From: Candidatus Cloacimonadota bacterium
GTDB lineage: Bacteria > Cloacimonadota > Cloacimonadia > Cloacimonadales > Cloacimonadaceae
Direction: 5' to 3'
DNA length: 60,928 bases
Assembly: GCA_028695495.1 (NCBI GenBank)
Contig: JAQVIX010000007.1
Span: 1 to 60,928 of the forward strand
The notes under the pieces were generated by a model, which ran no database searches, was not told the DNA's origin, and saw only the letters and a program-made list of their open reading frames with translations. Positions 7,811 through 16,178 of the stretch are shown here, piece after piece (position 1 is the stretch's first letter; each line of letters opens with the position of its first letter). The translations under genes were made by a program, and so were the position numbers.

Positions 7811-8628
7811 TGCTTTCTCCGATAGATATCATTATAGAGTTTGTACATATGATCAAGAATCTTTTCATGATTCTCAGTATGCACATCTTCAAGCACTGCA
7901 GAAAGAATTCCTTGTTCATGTATTTTCACAGTTTTCTTTGGTGCATCCTTTTCAGGCAAGTAAGTAAAGCTACCGGTATTATTTGTTACATTTATTTCTT
8001 GGGCTAAGCTTCCGACCACATCGGGATTCAAGCTATCACTAGCAATTGCTACTTTTCCTTTTTCTGAATTGATTTTGTTAGCTAAATTCCCCAACATTCT
8101 TATCCAAGGACCAGAATCATCAGGATTTGATTTATAAAAAGTGAAGTTCATTTTAACTATAGAATATGCGCTATTTATAATCTGCAACACATTATTAACA
8201 TCTCGAATAGGTTCAATTTTTAAATCCATCAAGTTGTCTGAATGAGGAGAGTTTCTCTTTAAATATCTTGCTAAAGATCTTCCTATTGATTCTACCTTAT
8301 TTGATAATAAATAGTTTTCCGCAATAAACACAAGCTCTCTATCTACATCCATGAACACATGTGTTGACTCAGCCTTATCTGTATCAATATCTTGATAGTC
8401 TCCTTCTTGGAATTTTTCCATTTTCACTTCTCTTGTTTTCCAAAATTTGAAATAATAGCAATGTGGTTTAATTATGTCCAGATTACCAATTGCCCACTTT
8501 ATTCCTTTCGTTATAGTTGTAGAGGGCGACTCAATGGCATGTTTTAAAATCTTTTGATGAGGCAAATCAAATAAGCTAATTTGCTCACCTATAACAATAG
8601 TTACGCGAAACAGATAAAAATTATTCAT
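7807..8628 (-). CDS. hypothetical protein coupled to membrane protein
   Basis: The 273-aa soluble protein is not recognised. It opens with a beta-rich stretch (MNNFYLFRVTIVIG) and contains HVFMDVDRELVFIAEN near residue 92, compatible with a compact alpha/beta N-terminal domain, then a more helical C-terminal half. No nucleotide-binding or nuclease motif is seen. Codon use is A+T-rich compared with the glycan genes. It precedes and overlaps the four-helix membrane protein, the arrangement of a cytoplasmic sensor with a membrane effector or of toxin with antidote. Which applies cannot be told from sequence. Confidence 0.6.
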   Translation of the reverse strand: MNNFYLFRVTIVIGEQISLFDLPHQKILKHAIESPSTTITKGIKWAIGNLDIIKPHCYYFKFWKTREVKMEKFQEGDYQDIDTDKAESTHVFMDVDRELVFIAENYLLSNKVESIGRSLARYLKRNSPHSDNLMDLKIEPIRDVNNVLQIINSAYSIVKMNFTFYKSNPDDSGPWIRMLGNLANKINSEKGKVAIASDSLNPDVVGSLAQEINVTNNTGSFTYLPEKDAPKKTVKIHEQGILSAVLEDVHTENHEKILDHMYKLYNDIYRRKQ

Positions 8629-8718
8629 ATATGTTCATCCTTCTCTTTAACAATATACTGTCATAGTAAAAACTGTGCACATAAAAACAATCCACAAAAT
8701 ATCTAAAAACCGTTGATT

Positions 8719-9927
8719 TTAACCACGATTAAGCCACTTCTCAAAAATCGGATCTTCAATGCTTTTTCCTGCCCCAAAACTTACCTCTCTTTCTGTGCGT
8801 GATACTAAAAAATCGTCATGATCATTATAGGGGATTACATCAGTATCATGGTATTCTGTTATGTAATAAGAATACTGAAGATTCATGTTTAGACCTGAAA
8901 ACATATACATCTTCCCAAACTCAATCAGATATAATGGATCGACTTTCTTTCTGTAAAGATCTAATATGAAATTAGTAGCTCTACAAAGCTCTGCAGCATA
9001 ATCCATAATCAAATACTTGTTAAACTTATAAGTCTTGTACAGGTAGTCGTGTGTGGGTGAATTGTAAGGGTGCATATTATAGCTTTTCTCTAATTCGTGA
9101 TATCTGTTTACATTCAAATGACAAGCCTTGCTTATAACAATCAGCATATTACTCAAAATAGCCCTGAATTTCAGGAACGCATTTTCAAACTCCTCATGAC
9201 CACTCCCCCAAGTTCTATCAAGAATCCAAAGCATCAAGCTTTCAAGCGATTCATATTTCTCGCTACTAAGCCTAAATACACCACCGGTAAAAACAGTTAT
9301 CCAATCTTTCATCGATTCAAGCTCGAGCTTCATGCCCCACTGATCAATATTATACTTTAATATTTGGTCATCATGATCTACTGTTAAACGTGATCTTTCT
9401 ACAGATGCCTTCCAGTCGGCTTTATTATATTCTTGCATATGCAAATTGAGTTGATCTCGAAGTATGTTTTTAAAGTCTTCAAGTGAGTCATAATCTTTGA
9501 AGAAGCTTTCCTCCTTAATAGACTCCTTATACTCCTGCACTCTTTGGTATTCATCTTGACTATCAATTTTTTCAGCATCTACATTCTTGAAGAATAAAAG
9601 TGCTTCTTTCCCGTCTTTAGTATGCCGCACTATCTCTTCTATTGTTCCACTTATATAATTCTCTGTGCGTGACCCAACTTTCTTCCCAAATATCGCGATC
9701 AACATATCACAACGAGGTAACAACTCTTCATTCACTCTTTGTTGAGGTGCCACTCCATATCCAGCTCTGAGTTCTTTATCCCAGCCAACGGGCAATAACA
9801 CAATCCCTGTAGCTATAGAAAAGATTGAATTCCAACTATATATTTCTTCTCTTACAATATCTCTTTCTTCTACAACATCATCCGGTGATGAAATAAAAAC
9901 CCTTATTATTCTTGCAATATTTGTCAC
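8719..9927 (-). CDS. DUF4062-domain protein
   Basis: The N-terminal 110 residues match DUF4062: RVFISSPDDVVEERDIV at about 9-25, then a GIVLLPVGWD strand, CDMLIAIFGKKVG and GTIEEI. DUF4062 is a TIR-like Rossmannoid domain found at the N-terminus of STAND and other bacterial conflict proteins. Here it is followed by about 250 helical residues with no P-loop NTPase, so it is not an Avs/STAND protein. The C-terminal part is unfamiliar. It stands alone between small gaps (90 bp and 53 bp) in a module with two membrane proteins. A role as a nucleotide-directed defence effector is inference. Confidence 0.75.
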   Translation of the reverse strand: MTNIARIIRVFISSPDDVVEERDIVREEIYSWNSIFSIATGIVLLPVGWDKELRAGYGVAPQQRVNEELLPRCDMLIAIFGKKVGSRTENYISGTIEEIVRHTKDGKEALLFFKNVDAEKIDSQDEYQRVQEYKESIKEESFFKDYDSLEDFKNILRDQLNLHMQEYNKADWKASVERSRLTVDHDDQILKYNIDQWGMKLELESMKDWITVFTGGVFRLSSEKYESLESLMLWILDRTWGSGHEEFENAFLKFRAILSNMLIVISKACHLNVNRYHELEKSYNMHPYNSPTHDYLYKTYKFNKYLIMDYAAELCRATNFILDLYRKKVDPLYLIEFGKMYMFSGLNMNLQYSYYITEYHDTDVIPYNDHDDFLVSRTEREVSFGAGKSIEDPIFEKWLNRG

Positions 9928-9980
9928 GACCTTCTCCTTTCATTTAATTGACTATCAGATTATGAAAGCACATCCTACCT

Positions 9981-10946
9981 TCACGACTTTTTCGCCGATG
10001 CATTACTTTTACCACCTGTAGAACCCGATATATATATTGCAAACGCCAAAAACACCAGGGTCATACATGTAACAACTTGAGTCAATTGCAACATACTCAG
10101 GGTCGACTGAGAACTTAGGCGTGGACAATTATCCAAAAAACTGTTTGAATAGAATAGACCGCTTTGAAAGCTACACACAAAAGAATACCATAAATCAAGC
10201 TTTTTGACACTATAAAAACTAACCAAATAATAAGCAACAGAATAATTAAGTATGCACTCAATAAGGCTTGTAATTGCGAGCAAAAGTCGTTCGTGTGGCT
10301 GCAGCCTAGAATCCTTACTTCTACCTTCTGAAGCATCTTTCCCAAAAGCATAGGTAATCTCAAAAGATCGTGATAAGGTTCGTGCCATAACGAAAGTTGT
10401 AAAAAGACCGAAGCCCCAATGAGAAATATCGATGTTCCAAGGATACTTGATTATTGATACGGAAGCAGTAACTAAAACAATGATTACTGCTACAAAAACA
10501 TTACAGCCATTGAGCCGCGTGATAAGTCTCGTCAAGCCAATCTTATCTTTCAACTCGCATTTGCTATAAAGGCACGACTTAAACTGCTCTTTAAACATGT
10601 CCGCAAAAAACCAGCATGGAGATGCAAAAAACAAAACATACTTGTATATATGTGGCCATTTAGGAAGGATTTTTGATCGATCAAATGCCGAATCTCGTTT
10701 CCGTGATCTTCTATAATGACAGAACGTAATGAATAATGCAAAAGCAACGAATATAATTACCCCGACCAGCATCCACCATCTGATCTTTTCCCAACTTTCA
10801 CTAATGAAACAATAGCTTGTCACTCCCCACAATACCATCAAGAACAATGTTAAAAAGATATTATGAACATAAAACGAATATGCCTTTCTTTTTGTAAGCT
10901 CGTATATTAATTCTTGCAATATTTTTTTACCATTCTCTTTCATCAT
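9981..10946 (-). CDS. multi-pass membrane protein, channel-like, copy 1
   Basis: The 321-aa product has about six or seven hydrophobic segments (near residues 29-48, 57-77, 102-120, 150-168, 178-192, 230-250 and 285-308). It is a paralogue of the gene at 19010-20005. Shared blocks are ASPCWFFADMFK/ASPSWFFAHLFK, LSRSFEITYAFGKD, HERLLLAITSLIE, NYSV and the C-terminal SFQSGLFYSNS followed by LQLTQVVTCMTLVF. The last block (pore-like turn then a helix starting near a Leu/Gln run) resembles the P-loop/inner-helix end of two-TM ion channels, but no TVGYG filter exists. Function unknown; an accessory-module membrane effector or channel is inference. Confidence 0.7.
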   Translation of the reverse strand: MMKENGKKILQELIYELTKRKAYSFYVHNIFLTLFLMVLWGVTSYCFISESWEKIRWWMLVGVIIFVAFALFITFCHYRRSRKRDSAFDRSKILPKWPHIYKYVLFFASPCWFFADMFKEQFKSCLYSKCELKDKIGLTRLITRLNGCNVFVAVIIVLVTASVSIIKYPWNIDISHWGFGLFTTFVMARTLSRSFEITYAFGKDASEGRSKDSRLQPHERLLLAITSLIECILNYSVAYYLVSFYSVKKLDLWYSFVCSFQSGLFYSNSFLDNCPRLSSQSTLSMLQLTQVVTCMTLVFLAFAIYISGSTGGKSNASAKKS

Positions 10947-11311
10947 ATAATTCTCCAGTTATTATCTATATTGAACTTGTAACCTTAACAACAATCATCA
11001 GCCCGGACGAACTTACATCATTGCAGGAATATCTCAAACTTATCGATGAAACGCAAACGACGTAGTTTACGCTTTAAACTCTCGACACGAGAACGCGTCG
11101 AATCCAACAACTCCCCAGCAACAACAAAGCCACCACTCAACGCTTCCACGCCGCCACAAAACACCCCCAGAACTCCCTAAAAAGCCGCCAGCCGCATTAT
11201 CCCCCAAGAAACGATACCAAACCCCAAATCAACATCAACCGCGCCGTATCCGCCTCTTAACCTTGTTCTTCAAATTCCGCCCCAACAAACCACATCACTC
11301 GTCACAGATAC
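10947..11311. other. 365-bp gap with possible decayed coding sequence
   Basis: No intact gene. The plus strand is strikingly C/A-rich and nearly G-free around 11110-11260. On the minus strand one frame is open for about 50 codons up to a TGA near 11029 (ending LRRLRFIDKFEIFLQ), and stays open further upstream apart from a single TAG near 11180. It may be a decayed gene or simply a product of the strand bias. It also holds a 24-nt block repeated at 20249. Confidence 0.4.
11126..11149. repeat. 24-bp block shared with 20249-20272
   Basis: AAAGC(C/T)ACCACTCAACGCTT with two further bases and AC is identical at 21 of 24 positions to 20249-20272. A second match, GTCGAATCC, lies at 11097 and 20189. 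Both copies lie just upstream, on the minus strand, of the two paralogous channel-like membrane genes and just downstream of glycan genes. Confidence 0.55.
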
Positions 11312-11338
11312 AAAAAAGGAGCCAGTCAAACCAGCCCC
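11312..11338 (-). terminator. terminator ending the left glycan operon
   Basis: Read on the minus strand, GGGGCTGG (11338-11331), loop TTTGA and CTGGCTCC (11325-11318) form an 8-bp stem with G-U pairs, followed by six T (11317-11312). The left arm is the last coding part of the reductase gene, whose TGA (11326-11328) sits in the loop. Confidence 0.65.
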
Positions 11339-12009
11339 CCATTAATACCAACACAACTCCCCGTGACATAATCAGACTTCAAAAGAAAATCCACGGCATT
11401 GAATATATTCCCCGGATCCCCCAACATCTTCATCGGGATCTCCTCAATTATCTTCTCAAGCACATTATCCGGCACATCTTCTATCATTCCGATATCGAAG
11501 TACCCCAGATTCAGTGTATTAATCGTAATCCCAAAACTCGCATTCTCTTTAGCAACCGCTTTCGACAGCCCCCAGAGCGCAGATTTGGAAGCAGCGTAAG
11601 CACTTGTGCCCATAACCCCCATCTGCGGCACCACAGACGAAAACAGGATTATCCGCCCAAACCTTCTCTTGCGCATTAACGGAATGATCTGCCTCAAAAC
11701 CCGCTGAACCCCGAAAAGATTAGCATCAACAACCTCTTCCCATTTATCTGACTCCGCCTTATGCATCATGCAATTATAATTCACACCAACGCAATAGATC
11801 AAAGCCAAATCATCGTCTTCACACGCATTCATAGATATCCATCGCGCCACTTCCTCACCAGATCCGATATCAACCTTATCCATCTGATACTGAATATCCG
11901 CAACAGGCGCACGACTCCGATAGCTCCCAAAAACCTCATGACAAGCCGAGAGTCTATCAGCCAGATATCCGCCAATCCCACCGGACGCACCGGCAATGAA
12001 TACTTTCAC
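11326..12009 (-). CDS. short-chain dehydrogenase/reductase (FabG-like)
   Basis: The 227-aa SDR begins with the NAD(P) site GASGGIGGYLADRL and has the catalytic series Ser (SSVVPQ), Tyr and Lys in YAASKSALWG. Its closest function by context is reduction of a beta-ketoacyl thioester: it directly follows the KAS III-like gene (4 bp gap). Pairing of a KAS III with a ketoreductase in a glycan cluster suggests synthesis of a short 3-hydroxyacyl group used to N-acylate an amino sugar, as in viosamine loci. No carrier protein gene lies beside it; the two acp genes are at 56 kb. Sugar reduction is an alternative. Last gene before a terminator. Confidence 0.85.
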   Translation of the reverse strand: MKVFIAGASGGIGGYLADRLSACHEVFGSYRSRAPVADIQYQMDKVDIGSGEEVARWISMNACEDDDLALIYCVGVNYNCMMHKAESDKWEEVVDANLFGVQRVLRQIIPLMRKRRFGRIILFSSVVPQMGVMGTSAYAASKSALWGLSKAVAKENASFGITINTLNLGYFDIGMIEDVPDNVLEKIIEEIPMKMLGDPGNIFNAVDFLLKSDYVTGSCVGINGGLV

Positions 12010-12013
12010 CCCA

Positions 12014-13006
12014 TCAACTCCATCTCATCAGAGATGCGCCATAGGTCCATCCAGACCCAACAGCAGCAAAGAGCACCAAGGAACCGGGCTTCAATTTACC
12101 AGCTTTATTAACTTCATCCAACAAGATCGGAATAGTTCCACCAGAGGTATTGGCATATCTATCCATATTTGTCATAACTTTCTCAAATGGCATGCCAATG
12201 ATCTTCGCTGTTTCTTGCAAGATACGAATACTGGGCTGATGCGGGATAAGATAGTCCACTTGATCAATATTGATCCCCGTATCCTGCAAAACCCGATTGA
12301 TCGCCTTTGGCAATACCTGCACACCCGTCTCATAAACAGCGCTTCCAACCATCTGGAAATATCTATGTCCTGCATCCACGTTTTCATGGCTCATTGGAAA
12401 TTCAGAACCTCCTCCCGGAATGGTAAAGTTCCATTTCCCTCGCCCATCAGTATAGAGACGAAATGCCAAGAAGCCTTTCTCAGAATCAGTATATGTTAAA
12501 ACAGCTGCACCGGCGCCATCTCCGAAGAACACACAGTCTCTCCGATTCCAATCAATGATCTTGGAGAATGTATCCGCACCGATCACCAACACGTTATTAA
12601 AAATTCCTGTAGCAACATACTGCGCCGCAGTCGAGATCCCAAAAAGAAACCCTGAGCAAACAGCAGCAATATCAAATGCCACCGAATTATATGCTTGAAT
12701 CTTATCTTGCACGATTGCAGCGGTCGATGGCGCAAGCCTATCCGGAGTAGAAGTCGCAACAATGATCAGATCAATGTCATCAGGCGTAAGCCCCGCATCC
12801 TCAATCGCTCTCAAGCCCGCCTTAGCAGCCAAATCGCTGGTAGGCTGATCATCTTCAGCTATCCGCCTCTCTTTGATCCCCAGATTCTTATAAACCCACT
12901 CGGCATTAGTCGGCGCGATTGTCTCAATATACTCGTTTGTATACACCTTTTCCGGCACATAAGACCCAGTGCCAATGATATGAACATTTCTCACTAACTG
13001 TTTCAC
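12014..13006 (-). CDS. 3-oxoacyl-ACP synthase III-like enzyme
   Basis: The 330-aa thiolase-fold protein carries the FabH triad: Cys in DIAAVCSGFLFG (about residue 112), His in YLIPHQPS and Asn in YANTSGGTIP. N-terminal IIGTGSYVPEKVYTNEYIE is typical of KAS III. FabH-type enzymes condense an acyl-CoA with malonyl-ACP. In a glycan gene cluster and next to a ketoreductase it probably makes a dedicated acyl group rather than membrane lipid, although a housekeeping fabH cannot be excluded. It is only about a third identical by eye to the KAS III-like gene at 52645-53706, so the two are not a recent duplication. Confidence 0.88.
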   Translation of the reverse strand: MKQLVRNVHIIGTGSYVPEKVYTNEYIETIAPTNAEWVYKNLGIKERRIAEDDQPTSDLAAKAGLRAIEDAGLTPDDIDLIIVATSTPDRLAPSTAAIVQDKIQAYNSVAFDIAAVCSGFLFGISTAAQYVATGIFNNVLVIGADTFSKIIDWNRRDCVFFGDGAGAAVLTYTDSEKGFLAFRLYTDGRGKWNFTIPGGGSEFPMSHENVDAGHRYFQMVGSAVYETGVQVLPKAINRVLQDTGINIDQVDYLIPHQPSIRILQETAKIIGMPFEKVMTNMDRYANTSGGTIPILLDEVNKAGKLKPGSLVLFAAVGSGWTYGASLMRWS

Positions 13007-13021
13007 AATTATCTCCTTATT

Positions 13022-13654
13022 CTAAAAACCAAATTCTTCTTTTCTTTTTTTCAAAATAGCTTCAAACTCGCGCTCACTATAATTCTTTTTGAGCTTCGGA
13101 GCTATATCCTGTTTGACCTGTGCTGGAATACCCGCTGCAAATACAAAAGGCGGGATAGACTTAGTAACCACACTTCCGGACGCAATGATTGAGCCCTCTC
13201 CAATATCCACTCCTGGCAATATCGTCACATTAATCGCCACCCACACATTTTTCCCAATCGTTACCGGTGCAACGTATGCTTCCGACACCTCACTATGATA
13301 TTTCAATGGTTTAGTATGAGTCAGAATGAAATTATTGCCGGCAATAGAGGTTCCGCGCCCGATGGTCACAAAATATGGATATACATCATCTATCGTCACC
13401 AAAGGTCCTATATGCACATCAGAAGCAATATTCACGCCCCTCATCCTTTGCATTTTCACCCTCACCCCATTAAATGGCATTATTCTCGAAATCACCTGTA
13501 GCCAATGGTCCTTTGTCCTGTCAAAAAGGAACTTAATCCTTGCAAAAGGACCAACATACCTATGTTCTTTTGTCGTATGCTTCAAGGCTGTAAAGAAGCT
13601 TCGCTCCACATGATATGGCAGTTCCTGCTTCTCAGTTTTCAAAAACGCTTTCAT
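13022..13654 (-). CDS. hexapeptide-repeat O-acetyltransferase
   Basis: The 210-aa protein has left-handed beta-helix repeats from about residue 75 (VHIGPLVTIDD, VTIGRGTSIAG, VTIGKNVWVAINVTILPGVDIGEGSIIASGSVV) and ends in the usual loop FVFAAGIPAQVKQ. Family members are trimeric acetyl-CoA transferases acting on sugars. The H of ILTHTKPL and the following extended loop fit the acceptor pocket of the NodL/WbbJ group. It lies between KAS III and deacetylase genes in the same direction with small gaps. Acceptor unknown; O-acetylation of a glycan residue is the likely task. Confidence 0.85.
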   Translation of the reverse strand: MKAFLKTEKQELPYHVERSFFTALKHTTKEHRYVGPFARIKFLFDRTKDHWLQVISRIMPFNGVRVKMQRMRGVNIASDVHIGPLVTIDDVYPYFVTIGRGTSIAGNNFILTHTKPLKYHSEVSEAYVAPVTIGKNVWVAINVTILPGVDIGEGSIIASGSVVTKSIPPFVFAAGIPAQVKQDIAPKLKKNYSEREFEAILKKRKEEFGF

Positions 13655-13684
13655 CTTCCGACCTTGTTCATCAATTCTTTGTAG

Positions 13685-14614
13685 TTAAAACCTAAACTCA
13701 TCTCTCACATAATCTTTCATCTTTAAAAAAGAATATCCCTTTTGCGCATAAAAAGCAATCAGTTTTTCATATATCGGCAGCGCAGAATCACCCAAATTCT
13801 TCACTTTCAGCTTTGCCCGGATGAGGTCGTTCAATAGATATGCAATCGGATTTGACGATCTCCTTGTTATCTTTCTTGATTGTTCGCTTTCATCGATAAA
13901 CTCGTTCGGGTGTATCAAAAATACCGCCGGCTTGGAATTAAAGCCCGACTCATAATGCAAGACTCTTTGCTGTACACTCGTCAGCGAAGGCATCATCCTC
14001 ATCGTTGTCCCCACATAAGGCATCAAAAGTGCAGACAAAGGCAATTCCACCAACTTACTCTGACCTCTTTTATAGATATTGTCTTCTTGAACTCGATATG
14101 GCAATCTCGGTGCATTTAGAAAACTAAGCTTTTGTTTCGAACCAAAAGACAAGAAGAAATCGAAACGTTGTGATGCAATAGAACTATCAATCTCAAAGCC
14201 GGTCTCGATTAATGCCCTAGCTGTTATCGGTGCCACTCTCAAAGCAGGCGCACGGAAAGACACAACTTCTTTGCCGGAGATATCTTCCAAGAGCTTTTTG
14301 GAATATTCCAAATGGCATTTCTGCCTCTCAAAAGGCATAACATCAAATCCATTTTCTTTGATATGAGATTTTCCATGTGAGCCGATCTCATGCCCCGCAT
14401 CAGCTACCATCTTGACTGCTTCCGGAAATAGCTCTGCCATATATGCAGTATAAAAGAAAGTAGAACAAACATCATATTTTGCATACAAGTCCAAAAGCCG
14501 AGGTATCCCCTCGCGCATAACCTTCTCACCCGTCTCATTTCTGAGATCATTGAACCAAATTGATGTAGTTTCCACATCATTGGAAAGCAATGCAATATAC
14601 TTATTCTTTGCCAC
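13685..14614 (-). CDS. polysaccharide deacetylase family protein
   Basis: The 309-aa protein is a NodB-fold carbohydrate esterase 4 homologue: the metal Asp is in ALLSNDVETTS, and the His pair in GHEIGSHGKSH (about residues 94-104). Later RAPALRV matches motif 3. It overlaps the next upstream deacetylase-like gene by 14 nt, so both are co-expressed. CE4 enzymes remove N- or O-acetyl groups with a divalent metal; many cluster-borne ones act on lipid-linked or periplasmic glycans. No signal peptide is present, so action in the cytoplasm is expected. Confidence 0.88.
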   Translation of the reverse strand: MAKNKYIALLSNDVETTSIWFNDLRNETGEKVMREGIPRLLDLYAKYDVCSTFFYTAYMAELFPEAVKMVADAGHEIGSHGKSHIKENGFDVMPFERQKCHLEYSKKLLEDISGKEVVSFRAPALRVAPITARALIETGFEIDSSIASQRFDFFLSFGSKQKLSFLNAPRLPYRVQEDNIYKRGQSKLVELPLSALLMPYVGTTMRMMPSLTSVQQRVLHYESGFNSKPAVFLIHPNEFIDESEQSRKITRRSSNPIAYLLNDLIRAKLKVKNLGDSALPIYEKLIAFYAQKGYSFLKMKDYVRDEFRF

Positions 14615-15389
14615 TATTATTCATTTCCTTTTTTATCTTCCTATTCCTATAATAAACCTTATACAGGCTATGCAAAATAGAAAATCCTTTAACATACAAC
14701 CATTCAGGGAAATCATCAACCCACTGTTCAGGATGTGCAGTAAATAATATCTGATCAGGAAGCTTATCGACGGCATCGACTATCTCCCAAGTTCTCGTGA
14801 AATTGAAGTCATATTTAGTCTTCACATTATCCCTAAGAGACATCTTAAACCCATTCCAACGCCTGCCGGTGTCAGATAGATACAATACCTTGTCATAATC
14901 TATGCTAAGATAAGGCTCACAAATTATCCCATAGTCTTGCATATCATATTTTTTCCAAAGATCTCTGTTGTCATAAGGAGAACCGCTACTGCCATGCATA
15001 CAGATAGTTTTAACAGGATAAAATTCACGAAACAGCTCTAAGTTTTTCTGAAAAGACTGAATTGCCGCTTGATAATCTCCGGCACAAACAGCTAAATCTT
15101 CATAGTGATAACCGATTTCATGCCCCATCGTTACGATTTTATGGATAATCATCGGATCATAACTTTGCTTTACTATCCTGAAATAATATGTAGATTGTAT
15201 CCCTTTGCTGGCTTCAAATTTAGCCAAGCGAAGAGCAGCATAGCTTCTTAAATCAACATCATGACGCAGCATTACCACTTTTTCAAGCGGGTCTTGCATA
15301 TAATCTTCAACTCTCTGAAAACTATATCCAGCGTTAATCAGTGTATCCAACAGCTCTTCATAAATCTTTAAAGTAAAGTCTCGCTCCAT
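14601..15389 (-). CDS. polysaccharide deacetylase-like protein
   Basis: The 262-aa NodB-fold protein has MLRHDVDLR (motif 1 with Asp pair, about residues 36-44) and GHEIGYHYED (motif 2; second His conserved), then CMHGSSGSPYDN. Its C-terminal third (LSDTGRRWNG, FTAHPEQW) is the part that survives in the stub at 7003-7283. It resembles the deacetylase-like proteins found in O-antigen clusters whose substrates are mostly unassigned. A 69-bp gap separates it from the methyltransferase upstream. Confidence 0.85.
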   Translation of the reverse strand: MERDFTLKIYEELLDTLINAGYSFQRVEDYMQDPLEKVVMLRHDVDLRSYAALRLAKFEASKGIQSTYYFRIVKQSYDPMIIHKIVTMGHEIGYHYEDLAVCAGDYQAAIQSFQKNLELFREFYPVKTICMHGSSGSPYDNRDLWKKYDMQDYGIICEPYLSIDYDKVLYLSDTGRRWNGFKMSLRDNVKTKYDFNFTRTWEIVDAVDKLPDQILFTAHPEQWVDDFPEWLYVKGFSILHSLYKVYYRNRKIKKEMNNSGKE

Positions 15390-15458
15390 TTTTATAGTTT
15401 AATCTCCTTCTCTTATATGGCGAATGCACTCAGTCTTATGGTATTGTAATAATCCGAT

Positions 15459-16178
15459 TCAAGTTTTGTTCATTACTTTCTGTGCTACGATACTCAACGA
15501 ATCTTGCACATCATCCGGCATCAAATCCGCATGCAGCATCCGAAAGCCGGCAGTTTCTATCTCGCGGATAATATCATCTTGCTCGCCGATGTAACGAATC
15601 GCTACATCATTACGGATATAGCATCGGGAAGCCGCATCAAAATGCTTCAATACTTCAGGGGCTTTGGGGGCATTGCACATTGTGTTGCAAATGTATATCC
15701 CGCCAGCTTTTAGATTGTTTATGATGTTGCTGAGATACCTTCTTCTGTCTTGACCGATAATGCAATGCATTACGTGGTTATCCAGCACTATATCAAAGGG
15801 TTCAGCGGCAATATATCTATCCTTTGCCGCATCAAACACCGCAAAACTCAGCTTTGATTTCCGCAATTTAGCTTCTTCGATAGCCCAATCAATCGCCACC
15901 TGAGATACATCGATGCCCACTACACTATATCCCCTCTTTTCCAACCAAAAAGAGATATTGCCAGCCCCACAACCAATATCCAATACCCGCCCCGCTTTCG
16001 GGATATCTGCATGCGAAAATACCTGCGTCAATAGCGAAATACTTTCATTAAGCCCCTCAGCATCGTCCCAGCCCGGCAAGCCAGCCGCTTTGTTTCGCTG
16101 GTAGGCAAGGTCGTGGGAGGGGTAGGAGGTTTGGGTAGTTTTGGCGATTATGGATGACATATATTTGAAGGTTATCAT
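15459..16178 (-). CDS. SAM-dependent class I methyltransferase
   Basis: The 239-aa protein has SAM motif I VLDIGCGAGNISFWLEKRG (about residues 64-83), acidic GIDVSQ at the end of strand 2 and motif IV FDIVLDNHVMHC. The start overlaps the stop of the TOPRIM gene (ATGA), so it is translationally linked to that pair; a later Met (MSSIIAK, residue 7) is an alternative start. Sequence alone does not reveal the acceptor. Position between a defence-type pair and glycan genes leaves two readings: glycan O-methyltransferase reached by the inserted pair, or a third member of the ATPase/TOPRIM module. Confidence 0.85.
   Translation of the reverse strand: MITFKYMSSIIAKTTQTSYPSHDLAYQRNKAAGLPGWDDAEGLNESISLLTQVFSHADIPKAGRVLDIGCGAGNISFWLEKRGYSVVGIDVSQVAIDWAIEEAKLRKSKLSFAVFDAAKDRYIAAEPFDIVLDNHVMHCIIGQDRRRYLSNIINNLKAGGIYICNTMCNAPKAPEVLKHFDAASRCYIRNDVAIRYIGEQDDIIREIETAGFRMLHADLMPDDVQDSLSIVAQKVMNKT

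Noticed and set aside
8719-9927. An Avs/STAND-type NTPase
   Set aside because: The DUF4062 domain is present but there is no Walker A/B NTPase and the protein is too short.
11263-11679. Plus-strand coding frames in the 11-13 kb region
   Set aside because: They are mirror frames of minus-strand reductase and KAS III genes, with compositions (His/Pro/Thr/Asn-rich) caused by the strand bias.
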